A DNA stretch of 6,884 nt from Treponema sp. (GTDB lineage Bacteria; Spirochaetota; Spirochaetia; Treponematales; Breznakiellaceae). The position numbers and the translations under genes are program-made. The stretch covers positions 1 through 6,884 of the forward strand of contig JAIRLZ010000129.1 in assembly GCA_031259035.1 (NCBI GenBank), written 5' to 3'. The notes under the pieces were generated by a model that saw only the letters and a list, made by a program, of their open reading frames with translations, had not been told where the DNA came from and made no database searches. This document shows, piece after piece, positions 1 through 5,956 of this stretch. Position 1 is the stretch's first letter; every line of letters begins with the position of its first letter.

Positions 1-901
1 TCCGTTCATCCAATACAACCCACTTGCCCTTTTCATACATATAGAAGCCCGCAGACTTCTCGGCATACAGGGCGCGGAAGGATTTGCCATACAGTCCAAG
101 CGCGTTGTCGCTTTCGATAGCCACTCCCCCGCCTATCCTGATAAGGGTGAGGGGGTTCCCGTCAAACGCTCCTTTTTCAATAGAGAGCACGTTCGGGGGA
201 AGCGACAGAGTGGTTATGTTGTTTGCGTCAAAAGCGTAAGCGCCGATGGTTTGCAGGCCATCTCCCAGTTCCAACCTGCTTATCCAGTTTCCTTGAAACG
301 CCAAATCCCCAATGGAAACAACGCTGTCAGGAATGCTCAACTCGCCGCTCAAGCTGGCGCTGGCAAAAGCCTTGTTCCCGATTGTCTTGAGCGTATCGGG
401 CAAGGCAAGCTCGTAGACGTACCGGTTGTAAAAAGCGTCGTTTCCGATATGCGCCACCGGACAGCCCGCTGTTTCGCCATCCGGTTTTATTGATGAAGGA
501 ATGATCACAACTCCATCCCAATAGTCCGCATTATAACCGGTTATAGTAACCTCTTTGGTTGCGGGATCAATAGTATAGGTAAAAGCGTTCGCTTCATCCC
601 CTTCCCATTGGGCGTATAAGTGAATATCCCCGCTTATTGTAATAGTATCGCCCGCGTTATAGATAAACGAGGAGTATTCTTCTTTCCAGCCCAGGAACGC
701 TTTGTCGCCTTTGGCAAAATTATCGGGTTTGCCGAGTATTGTCGCAACCTCTCCGTAAAGATAACCGGCGCCGTCGCGTGGCGGCGATCCGGTTGTCCCG
801 CTGTCTCCATGGTAATACACATTGAACGGCCCGTAATCGGGGCAGCCAGCAAAGCATACCGTTAAAATAATTAAGCAGAAAATCTTACCTTTCTTATTCA
901 T
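1..901 (-). CDS. Surface lipoprotein, InlB-like repeat plus BspA-type leucine-rich repeats (C-terminus outside window)
   Basis: This is an uninterrupted reading frame of 300 codons from the ATG at 901 to the left edge, with no stop inside the window. Residues 1-20 form a lipoprotein signal: Lys-rich start, hydrophobic core, and a relaxed lipobox FAGC with the lipidated Cys at 20. Spirochaete lipoboxes are known to be loose. Residues about 27-100 fit the Listeria/Bacteroides (InlB B) repeat pattern, with a GW near 71 and a closing LYAQW at 95-99. Residues about 105-135 look like the usual lead-in strand to BspA-type repeats. Residues about 150-255 hold roughly five LRR_5 units of the form IGxxAF...LxLPxxLxxIG. 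The tail around 275-295 resembles the closing segment of such proteins, so I infer that only a short piece is missing. The start is supported by GGAGG at 911-915, 9 nt upstream. The likely role is surface adhesion or host/matrix interaction, by family analogy only; no ligand can be inferred. Confidence 0.85.
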   Translation of the reverse strand, partial: MNKKGKIFCLIILTVCFAGCPDYGPFNVYYHGDSGTTGSPPRDGAGYLYGEVATILGKPDNFAKGDKAFLGWKEEYSSFIYNAGDTITISGDIHLYAQWEGDEANAFTYTIDPATKEVTITGYNADYWDGVVIIPSSIKPDGETAGCPVAHIGNDAFYNRYVYELALPDTLKTIGNKAFASASLSGELSIPDSVVSIGDLAFQGNWISRLELGDGLQTIGAYAFDANNITTLSLPPNVLSIEKGAFDGNPLTLIRIGGGVAIESDNALGLYGKSFRALYAEKSAGFYMYEKGKWVVLDER

Positions 902-910
902 GGACTTAAA

Positions 911-951
911 CCTCCATATTATAATATAGCGCATACGGGGATGAAAAACAA
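911..951 (-). promoter_or_regulatory. Candidate sigma70-type promoter and Shine-Dalgarno of the LRR lipoprotein
   Basis: On the minus strand a TTGTTT box (946-951) lies 17 bp from TATATT (923-928). An overlapping alternative -10, TATAAT, lies at 918-923. The Shine-Dalgarno GGAGG is at 911-915. Either -10 would put the transcript start at or very near the Shine-Dalgarno, giving an unusually short leader. The promoter is a pattern match only. If real, the lipoprotein is transcribed independently of topA-xerC. Confidence 0.45.
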
Positions 952-972
952 TGTTTTACCGCAAGATTTTAC

Positions 973-1000
973 CGGTACATCGCGTTCGCTATACGTACCG
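973..1000. repeat. 6-bp inverted repeat between xerC and the lipoprotein gene
   Basis: CGGTAC at 973-978 pairs with GTACCG at 995-1000 across a 16-nt loop. It lies about 15 nt past the xerC stop, where a terminator would be expected. No T-run follows on the minus strand, so it is not a standard intrinsic terminator. Confidence 0.35.
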
Positions 1001-1026
1001 CACATGCCGCACATGCTACGCATGTG
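998..1026. repeat. Tandem 9-mer and 7-bp hairpin at the xerC stop codon
   Basis: CCGCACATG is repeated exactly at 998-1006 and 1007-1015. In addition CACATGC (1010-1016) pairs with GCATGTG (1020-1026) around a 3-nt loop, placing the xerC TAG (1016-1018) inside the hairpin. The repeat is directly visible; any role in ending transcription or stabilising the mRNA end is a guess. Confidence 0.5.
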
Positions 1027-1945
1027 GGTGGGATTTCTCGTAGACGTCTTTCAGATGTTCCACATTGACATGCGCGTAGCGGGCTGTGGTCGAGATGCTG
1101 ACGTGGCCCAGCAGTTCCTGAATCACGCGCACGTCACAGCCCGCGTTGACGAGGTGGGTCGCAAAACTATGCCGCAGGGAATGCGGGTGAATGTTCTTGC
1201 CGAGTCCTGTCTGCACGGCGAATTGCTGGGAATATTGGGCTATGATCCACCGTACGCCGGGTACGGAAAGCGGTTTTCCCCGCAGGCTGATAAAAAGCGC
1301 GTCTGTAGGCGGACTCGCTTTTATGAGTTTCTCGGCTCGTAAAGGAAGATACATAAAGATCGCCTCCCGCGCCTCATCGGAAAAGTACACTTCCCGTTCC
1401 TTGTCGCCTTTTCCGATGACGCGCGCCGACGTGAAGTCTGGGGCGCAGTTTTTCAGGAACAGGGAGACAAGCTCGCTGACGCGCACTCCCGCCGAATACA
1501 TGGCGAGAATCAGCGCCGTGTCCCGTTCAGCCCAGAGTTTTGCGGCGCGGGATGGCAATTCGGCGAATTCCGCCATTTCCGGCTCCCAAAGGAAGCTCGG
1601 CAGGGTTTTCGGCTGCTTTACATTCCGCAGGCTTGTTGACGGATCATCAGCGCGGTAGTTAAACCGCGCGAGGAAGCGGAAAAAGCCGCGTATTGAAGAC
1701 AGGGTGCGATTCACGCTGGAAGGCGCGAGATCATCTCTGGCGAGTTCCGTCATAAAATGTTGTACGTCGTGCAATGACGCCTGTTCCGCGGCAATGCCGC
1801 GCGCGGCGCAATACGCTGAAAAATGGGTCAAATCATTGCTGTAGGCTCGTAAGGTTTGTTTGGAAACATGCCGCACATTTGCGAGATACTCAAGGTATTC
1901 ACGCGATTTTTCTGAAAGTTGTTCTGTTTGTTGTTCTTGTTCCAT
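1016..1945 (-). CDS. xerC: Tyrosine recombinase XerC/CodV type
   Basis: This is a 309-residue site-specific recombinase of the Xer family, close to the usual 295-310 residues. Residues about 12-100 form the N-terminal SAM-like core-binding domain (LxxLxxVRxxSKxTLRAYxxDL pattern). Residues about 115-300 form the catalytic domain. All catalytic positions are present: Arg155 (AGVRVSEL), Lys179 (VIGKGDKERE), His255 and Arg258 (HPHSLRHSFATHL), His281 (LLGHVSISTT) and the nucleophile Tyr290. The C-terminus, VYEKSHPHA, resembles the VYxxxHPRA ending of XerC/CodV more than the XerD ending, so I favour xerC, though XerD or a sole Xer protein is possible. By family knowledge it resolves chromosome dimers at dif together with a partner Xer and FtsK. 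No dif site or second Xer gene is visible here. The ATG at 1945 lies 3 nt after the topA stop and GAGGA-like sequence lies inside the topA 3' end, suggesting co-transcription and translational coupling. Confidence 0.9.
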   Translation of the reverse strand: MEQEQQTEQLSEKSREYLEYLANVRHVSKQTLRAYSNDLTHFSAYCAARGIAAEQASLHDVQHFMTELARDDLAPSSVNRTLSSIRGFFRFLARFNYRADDPSTSLRNVKQPKTLPSFLWEPEMAEFAELPSRAAKLWAERDTALILAMYSAGVRVSELVSLFLKNCAPDFTSARVIGKGDKEREVYFSDEAREAIFMYLPLRAEKLIKASPPTDALFISLRGKPLSVPGVRWIIAQYSQQFAVQTGLGKNIHPHSLRHSFATHLVNAGCDVRVIQELLGHVSISTTARYAHVNVEHLKDVYEKSHPHA

Positions 1946-1948
1946 ACG

Positions 1949-4045
1949 CTAGTCTTCATCCTCACTGTGCAGATAATCACATGCGGGGTTGATGCACGCC
2001 TTATGGGAACCCTTCGCCTTGTCGTGTTTCTCCACGAGAAAATGCCCGCATTTGGGGCAGTTCTGATTGAGTGGTTTGAAGTGGATGAGAAAATCACACG
2101 CCGGATAATTCGCGCACCCGTAGAATTCCTTTCTCTTGCCCTTGGTTTTCCGCGCCACAATGTCTCCGCCGCATTTCGGGCATGTCGCGAGCGGTATGGA
2201 CCTGGTGTTCCGGCATTCGGGAAAACCGGAGCAGGCGAGGAAGTAGCCGAATTTGCCGAGTTTTTTCTTCATCGGCTTCCCGCATTTTTCACATAGGTAA
2301 TCTGTTGTCTCATCCAGCGCGCCTTTGTACGTTTCCAGGGTTTTTCCAACATCTTCAACCCGCGACTTAAACGGCTCCCAGAATTCTCGTATCATATCAG
2401 ACCATTGGATGCGGTTTTCTTCAACAATATCAAGCTTGTCTTCCATGAGGGCGGTGAAGCCGGCGTCCACCACATTGGGGAAATATTCCACAAGCAGATC
2501 GTTGATGAGTCTGCCGAGTTGGGTCGGTACAAGCTGCTTGTTCGCTCTGGTAACGTAATAACGGTCGAGCAGCACCGAGATGATGGGCGCATACGTCGAA
2601 GGGCGCCCAATGCCCTTTTCCTCAAGCGTTTTGACGATGGAGGCGTCGGTGTAGCGGGACGGACCCTGCGTCCAATGCCGCTCCTTGTGGAAGTCCAGCA
2701 GTTCAACCGCGTCTCCCATTTTAACCGGCGGGTAGGGAGAGCCTTTCTCGTCTTTCGAAGCCAAAAATTTCAGGACATTGAAAAATCCTTTTTCAATGAT
2801 TTTAGCGCCGGACACTCTAAAAACAGCGTCTCCAGCCTGTATGTCTATGCTCACCGTCCTGGTTTTGGCGTTTTTCATCTGGCTTGCGACGAAACGCTCC
2901 CAGATGATCGCGTACAGTCTCAGTTGATCCCGCGCAAGCGAATCTTTTACATCGTTGGGCGTATAGGTGATGTATGTGGGGCGAATCGCTTCGTGCGCAT
3001 CCTGCGCTTTATTGCCCACCGCGTATTCTATGGGCTTATCGGGCAGTTCCGCCGGATACTGCGCGCCGATCCACTCCCGCGCCTCGTCAAGCGCAACCTG
3101 GGAGATGCGTACGGAGTCGGTGCGCATATAGGTGATAAGCCCAATCCGCGATGAGCCGATATTCACGCCCTCGTAAAGCTGCTGGGCGATCTGCATGGTT
3201 TTCTTGCTGGTGAAACCGAGCCGGTTCGCCGCGGTCTGCTGAAGCTGTGACGTGGTGAACGGCGGTTTGGGTTTGATGTTTTTTTCGGTTTCCCGAATAT
3301 CGGAAACGATTCCCTGCGCCCCGCGCAGTTTCTCCACAACCGCCTCAACAGCGGCTTCGTTTTTGAACGCGGGCTTTTCCTTTTCCCACAACGCGAGCTG
3401 CGCGATAAAAGACGATTTGCCCGATCTGCAATCAACGTCAAGCGTCCAGTATTCTTCCGGGATAAACGCCTCCACTTCCTTTTCACGGTCGCAGATGAGC
3501 CGCAAAGCCACAGACTGCACCCTGCCTGCGGAAAGCCCGTTTTTCATCTTTTTCCAGAGCAGAGGCGAGAGGTTGTACCCCACGAGTCTGTCCAGCACAC
3601 GCCGCGCTTTCTGGGCGTTTACCTTGGCTTCATCAATGCCGGTGGGGCGGGCGATTGCGGTCTTTATCGCCTGCGGGGTGATCTCATTAAATACGATGCG
3701 TTTGATGGGTTTGTCCGTATGTTTGGCGGCGATGGCGTTCCGCAAATGCCAGGCGATGGCTTCGCCTTCGCGGTCATTGTCGCTTGCGAGCAGCACCATA
3801 TCCGCCTTTTTAGCTTCAGACTGCAATTCTTTCAGCAGCTTGGTTCTGCCGCGCACGGTGATATATTCAGGCGCAAAATCGTGTTCCGTATCAACGGCGA
3901 GTCTTGATTTGGGCAGATCAATGAGGTGTCCCATAGACGCGCGCACCGTATACGATGACCCCAGATACTTTTCTATGGTTTTTGCCTTGGCCGGAGATTC
4001 TACAACGACGAGCGTTTTCTGTTTCGTTTGTGTTTTTGCTGACAT
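1949..4045 (-). CDS. topA: DNA topoisomerase I (type IA)
   Basis: This 698-residue type IA topoisomerase relaxes negative supercoils by cutting one strand. Its length is close to the Gram-positive style enzyme of about 690 residues and shorter than the E. coli enzyme. The Toprim domain occupies about 11-125, with Glu16 (VVVESPAKAKTIEKYL) and the metal-binding DxDxE at Asp89, Asp91 and Glu93. The catalytic Tyr306 and Arg308 sit in LITYMRTDSVR. The conserved segment RYTDASIVKTLEEKGIGRPS spans about 464-483. Three C4 zinc ribbons follow: Cys585/588/605/611, Cys622/625/644/650 and Cys663/666/684/689. The last ends in an acidic SEDED tail. The frame is intact with all key residues. The ATG at 4045 has AGGAA 5 nt upstream (4051-4055). 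It is the first gene of a two-gene operon with xerC. In the Treponema genomes I recall, dprA lies upstream and flagellar genes follow xerC; neither is seen here. Confidence 0.97.
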   Translation of the reverse strand: MSAKTQTKQKTLVVVESPAKAKTIEKYLGSSYTVRASMGHLIDLPKSRLAVDTEHDFAPEYITVRGRTKLLKELQSEAKKADMVLLASDNDREGEAIAWHLRNAIAAKHTDKPIKRIVFNEITPQAIKTAIARPTGIDEAKVNAQKARRVLDRLVGYNLSPLLWKKMKNGLSAGRVQSVALRLICDREKEVEAFIPEEYWTLDVDCRSGKSSFIAQLALWEKEKPAFKNEAAVEAVVEKLRGAQGIVSDIRETEKNIKPKPPFTTSQLQQTAANRLGFTSKKTMQIAQQLYEGVNIGSSRIGLITYMRTDSVRISQVALDEAREWIGAQYPAELPDKPIEYAVGNKAQDAHEAIRPTYITYTPNDVKDSLARDQLRLYAIIWERFVASQMKNAKTRTVSIDIQAGDAVFRVSGAKIIEKGFFNVLKFLASKDEKGSPYPPVKMGDAVELLDFHKERHWTQGPSRYTDASIVKTLEEKGIGRPSTYAPIISVLLDRYYVTRANKQLVPTQLGRLINDLLVEYFPNVVDAGFTALMEDKLDIVEENRIQWSDMIREFWEPFKSRVEDVGKTLETYKGALDETTDYLCEKCGKPMKKKLGKFGYFLACSGFPECRNTRSIPLATCPKCGGDIVARKTKGKRKEFYGCANYPACDFLIHFKPLNQNCPKCGHFLVEKHDKAKGSHKACINPACDYLHSEDED

Positions 4046-4050
4046 AGTGG

Positions 4051-4102
4051 TTCCTAAAGCTATCTTGATTCCGTGAAGATGTCAAGAGATATTTTAGAGA
4101 TA
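4051..4102 (-). promoter_or_regulatory. Candidate topA promoter with two direct 7-mers upstream
   Basis: On the minus strand a perfect TTGACA (4080-4085) lies 17 bp from TAGCTT (4057-4062), which is followed by the Shine-Dalgarno AGGAA (4051-4055). The -10 box is weak, and the predicted transcript start would fall beside the Shine-Dalgarno. Just upstream of the -35, TATCTCT occurs twice on the minus strand (4096-4102 and 4085-4091) exactly 11 bp apart, about one helical turn. The boxes are seen; function is inferred. Confidence 0.45.
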
Positions 4103-4191
4103 AAATCAATCGCCGCCGCTTTTTGGGAGATGTTGCGAAGACGCCGCAGAGTCGCCGCGGCATCGCCGCCCCAGTTTCGTATAGAACGCGC

Positions 4192-4223
4192 CCTGCCCTG
4201 CGGTTCGCAAACCGCAGGGCAGG
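4192..4223. repeat. Perfect 14-bp GC-rich inverted repeat upstream of topA
   Basis: CCTGCCCTGCGGTT (4192-4205) pairs with AACCGCAGGGCAGG (4210-4223) around the 4-nt loop CGCA. GAAC and GTTC lie on its outer flanks, at 4184-4187 and 4223-4226. No T-run follows on either strand, so it is not a typical intrinsic terminator. It lies about 110 nt past the stop of the 455-residue gene and about 150 nt upstream of topA. It resembles a REP-like dispersed palindrome, but copy number cannot be judged from this window. Confidence 0.8.
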
Positions 4224-4297
4224 TTCGGCGTTGTACATGCCGCGCGCTATCTCAAAACCGCCGCAGCGCGTATGGAACGTTACGCGCCGTTTTTTCC

Positions 4298-4311
4298 CCG
4301 CCCACGGGCGG
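4298..4311. repeat. Short GC-rich inverted repeat after the 455-residue gene
   Basis: CCGCCC (4298-4303) and GGGCGG (4306-4311) form a tight hairpin 22 nt past the stop of the 455-residue gene. On the minus strand, sequence after the stem is GGAAAAAA rather than a T-run, and the T-rich 5' flank can extend the stem through G-T and A-T pairs. The position suits a transcript end, but the lack of a U-tract makes intrinsic termination doubtful. Confidence 0.4.
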
Positions 4312-4332
4312 AAAGACTCATTCCCTCTCGTT

Positions 4333-5700
4333 TTAAAAGCGCGCGGAAACGCCCAATCTGGCGCTTATATTATTTTCCAAAAATTCATTTCCGGCAACCC
4401 AGCCGTTTGTTTTCGCCATAACTTCAATATAGGGGAGCCAATGTTTTGTTATTTGAAAATCTATCCGGCTTCCCGCCAGTCCAAAAAATTCAGCTTCCGA
4501 TGTAAAAAACGCCTGCCTTTTAGGCTGCACGCCCGCCATTATTTTTGGCGAAATATACATGACGACGTTTTTAATTCTTACCGGATAATCAATCATTTCA
4601 ATCTCTATCGCCGGAAATATATGTTCATAACTTTGATAATTATGATACGCCGCAACAAAATTAAGCTCTCCACTATTTATAAGCAGTTCCAATGTTACAT
4701 CAGACCCAAAGGACGTAAGAAAATGCCGGAAGGCGAAATTCCATGTAATGTCCGTATCCCCAAACGGAAGGCTTCGGAAACCAAGCATCATGGGAGAAAG
4801 ATAATTGAAAAGCTGGAGCCAGCCCTGCATGGTCAAATAATTGAGCTCGTCATCCGTCAAATCTTCGGTGGTTCGATACCGGTTTACGCCTATTCCCGAA
4901 GGGTGAATCCCGCGATCTTGATATGGCTCATTCGGACGAAACAAATCGTACACCCACGCGGTCATATCAAATCCGGTGAAATCACGGGAGGCTGCGTCTG
5001 TTTCGGCTTTATTCATCTGTTCTGTTTGGGCATTCACCATTGCCGGAGACGCGGAAGAGAGTACATACAAATGGGAATTTAAGGTCATCGTCCAGTACAA
5101 CCATTCATTGAAATAGTTTTGATTATAAAAAAAATTGTTCCGCTGCAAACGGCTTGCAAGCAGATATTGACCTTCAATGCCCACTTCGTGCATACGGATA
5201 AAATCCGCCGGACTTTCAGCCTTAAAACGGACTAAATCTTCATCACTCACCTTGCTGACGGAAACCATCTCGGCTCCAAGCGGAAACAGATTCATGCCGT
5301 TGAAGCTGTTCACGCGGCGCCGGGACATTACAGCCCGGTGAAATTCCTCGTGCAGCCAGCCATCGCCGCCGGGCATATACGTCAACAAAAAATCGCCCAT
5401 TGCGATTCCGCCGTAATATATAATTTCTTTTAAGGTTCTGTTCATGTTTACGGAATCATAAAAAGTCCTCATGCCGTAATGAAAGGCGGAATACATGTCC
5501 GTCGTTACCGCCATTGATTGCGCCATGCTTGGATTGGCGTAAGAACTGAAAAACCCGTGTCCTACGGTATTCATCGCGTCCATTTGGTAAGGCAGATCAA
5601 AAAGAGGCAAATCGAGTTTTAGCATTGGGTCTTTATCTTCCGCAAAAGCGAAAGCCGTATTAAAAACAATACAAAATAATAGCATGGACTTTGTTTTCAT
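4333..5700 (-). CDS. Exported, probably outer-membrane protein with an HEXXH motif (family not recognised)
   Basis: I do not recognise this 455-residue protein family. Residues 1-20 form a clear Sec signal peptide, with likely cleavage at AFA|EDK. The N-terminal half is helix-like and contains HEEFH at 117-121 (GWLHEEFHRAVM), a match to the HEXXH zinc-protease signature. Preceding residues 91-110 are hydrophobic. Glu176, or Glu172, in HEVGIEGQYLLASRL lies 51-55 residues after the second His and could supply a third metal ligand. Residues about 235-290 are polar. From about 315 to the end the sequence alternates polar and hydrophobic residues in strand-like blocks. It ends in SARF, the terminal-Phe signature of outer-membrane barrels. 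The ATG at 5700 has GGAGG at 5712-5716, 11 nt upstream; another ATG 5 nt upstream is out of frame. The coding region looks more A+T-rich by eye than topA. Protease function is inference from one motif; it may be structural. Confidence 0.8.
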   Translation of the reverse strand: MKTKSMLLFCIVFNTAFAFAEDKDPMLKLDLPLFDLPYQMDAMNTVGHGFFSSYANPSMAQSMAVTTDMYSAFHYGMRTFYDSVNMNRTLKEIIYYGGIAMGDFLLTYMPGGDGWLHEEFHRAVMSRRRVNSFNGMNLFPLGAEMVSVSKVSDEDLVRFKAESPADFIRMHEVGIEGQYLLASRLQRNNFFYNQNYFNEWLYWTMTLNSHLYVLSSASPAMVNAQTEQMNKAETDAASRDFTGFDMTAWVYDLFRPNEPYQDRGIHPSGIGVNRYRTTEDLTDDELNYLTMQGWLQLFNYLSPMMLGFRSLPFGDTDITWNFAFRHFLTSFGSDVTLELLINSGELNFVAAYHNYQSYEHIFPAIEIEMIDYPVRIKNVVMYISPKIMAGVQPKRQAFFTSEAEFFGLAGSRIDFQITKHWLPYIEVMAKTNGWVAGNEFLENNISARLGVSARF

Positions 5701-5735
5701 GGCATGTATTTCCTCCCGGTTAGCAGCGTTGTTCA

Positions 5736-5769
5736 GAAACTTCAGTTTCCGCCGAGGCGAAGGTTCGCC
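5736..5769. repeat. Two small inverted repeats in the leader of the 455-residue gene
   Basis: GAAACT-TC-AGTTTC is a perfect 14-nt palindrome at 5736-5749. GGCGAA-GG-TTCGCC is a second at 5756-5769. They lie between the terminator at 5780-5823 and the Shine-Dalgarno at 5712-5716, exactly where the promoter of the 455-residue gene should be. No convincing -35/-10 pair could be found there. They may be operators or leader hairpins; their role is unknown. Confidence 0.5.
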
Positions 5770-5779
5770 AACGCCCGCT

Positions 5780-5823
5780 AAAAAACGACTTGTGAGATAA
5801 CCAACCGGGTTATCTCACAAGTC
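5780..5823 (-). terminator. Intrinsic terminator of the 196-residue gene
   Basis: A perfect 16-bp stem (5787-5802 with 5808-5823) closes a 5-nt loop. On the minus strand it is followed, after C (5786), by six Ts (5785-5780). This is the canonical Rho-independent layout, oriented to end transcription from the gene at 5957-6547. It lies 134 nt past that stop. The plus strand has no T-run directly after the stem, so termination is predicted in one direction only. The stem is less G+C-rich than usual and unusually long. Confidence 0.8.
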
Positions 5824-5844
5824 CATTCTTGCCGCTATTTTTGG

Positions 5845-5870
5845 TATGCGCCGCATGGACGCGGCGCATA
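5845..5870. repeat. 10-bp inverted repeat in the 3' region of the 196-residue gene
   Basis: TATGCGCCGC (5845-5854) pairs perfectly with GCGGCGCATA (5861-5870) across a 6-nt loop. It is the second of three consecutive hairpins between the 196-residue gene and the terminator. No T-run follows on the minus strand. It may protect the mRNA 3' end or be a dispersed palindrome. Confidence 0.7.
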
Positions 5871-5877
5871 ATATCGT

Positions 5878-5917
5878 GGTTTTCATGGCTTTCTTCAACG
5901 AAAAAACCATGAAAACC
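5878..5917. repeat. 11-bp inverted repeat in the 3' region of the 196-residue gene
   Basis: GGTTTTCATGG (5878-5888) pairs perfectly with CCATGAAAACC (5907-5917) across an 18-nt loop that includes an A-tract. It is the first hairpin met by minus-strand transcription after the stop at 5957. No T-run follows, so it is not a terminator by itself. Confidence 0.7.
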
Positions 5918-5956
5918 TACAGGCGCGACAGGCCGCCAGTACGCCGCCCCGCAGTC

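Noticed and set aside
941..1342. A 133-codon plus-strand frame
   Set aside because: It is antisense to the catalytic C-terminus of xerC and starts within the promoter region of the lipoprotein gene.
1016..1945. Phage or integron integrase
   Set aside because: Length, the compact core-binding domain, the XerC-like C-terminus and the 3-nt gap to topA all favour a chromosomal Xer protein. No attachment site, integron cassette or phage gene is visible.
2405..3154. A 249-codon open frame on the plus strand
   Set aside because: It is wholly antisense to topA, which has all catalytic residues. The translation has no recognisable domain.
3252..4076. A 274-codon open frame on the plus strand
   Set aside because: It is antisense to the topA Toprim region and Ser-rich, as expected for the complement of a Lys/Glu/Ala-rich gene.
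4192..4223. Intrinsic terminator for the 455-residue gene
   Set aside because: The stem is strong, but no T-run follows it on the minus strand and it is over 100 nt from the stop.
3918..4238. A 106-codon minus-strand frame overlapping the topA start
   Set aside because: It is out of frame with topA, overlaps its conserved N-terminus, and begins with the peptide produced by the palindrome at 4192-4223.
4123..5082. A 319-codon open frame on the plus strand
   Set aside because: It lies largely antisense to the 455-residue exported-protein gene, which has a signal peptide, a Shine-Dalgarno and coherent composition. The plus-strand translation is low-complexity basic sequence without family features, and its start runs through the intergenic palindrome.
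5780..5917. CRISPR-like or attachment-site array
   Set aside because: The three hairpins have different sequences and no regular repeat-spacer pattern. No integrase-type mobile element borders them; XerC here is a housekeeping type in an operon with topA.
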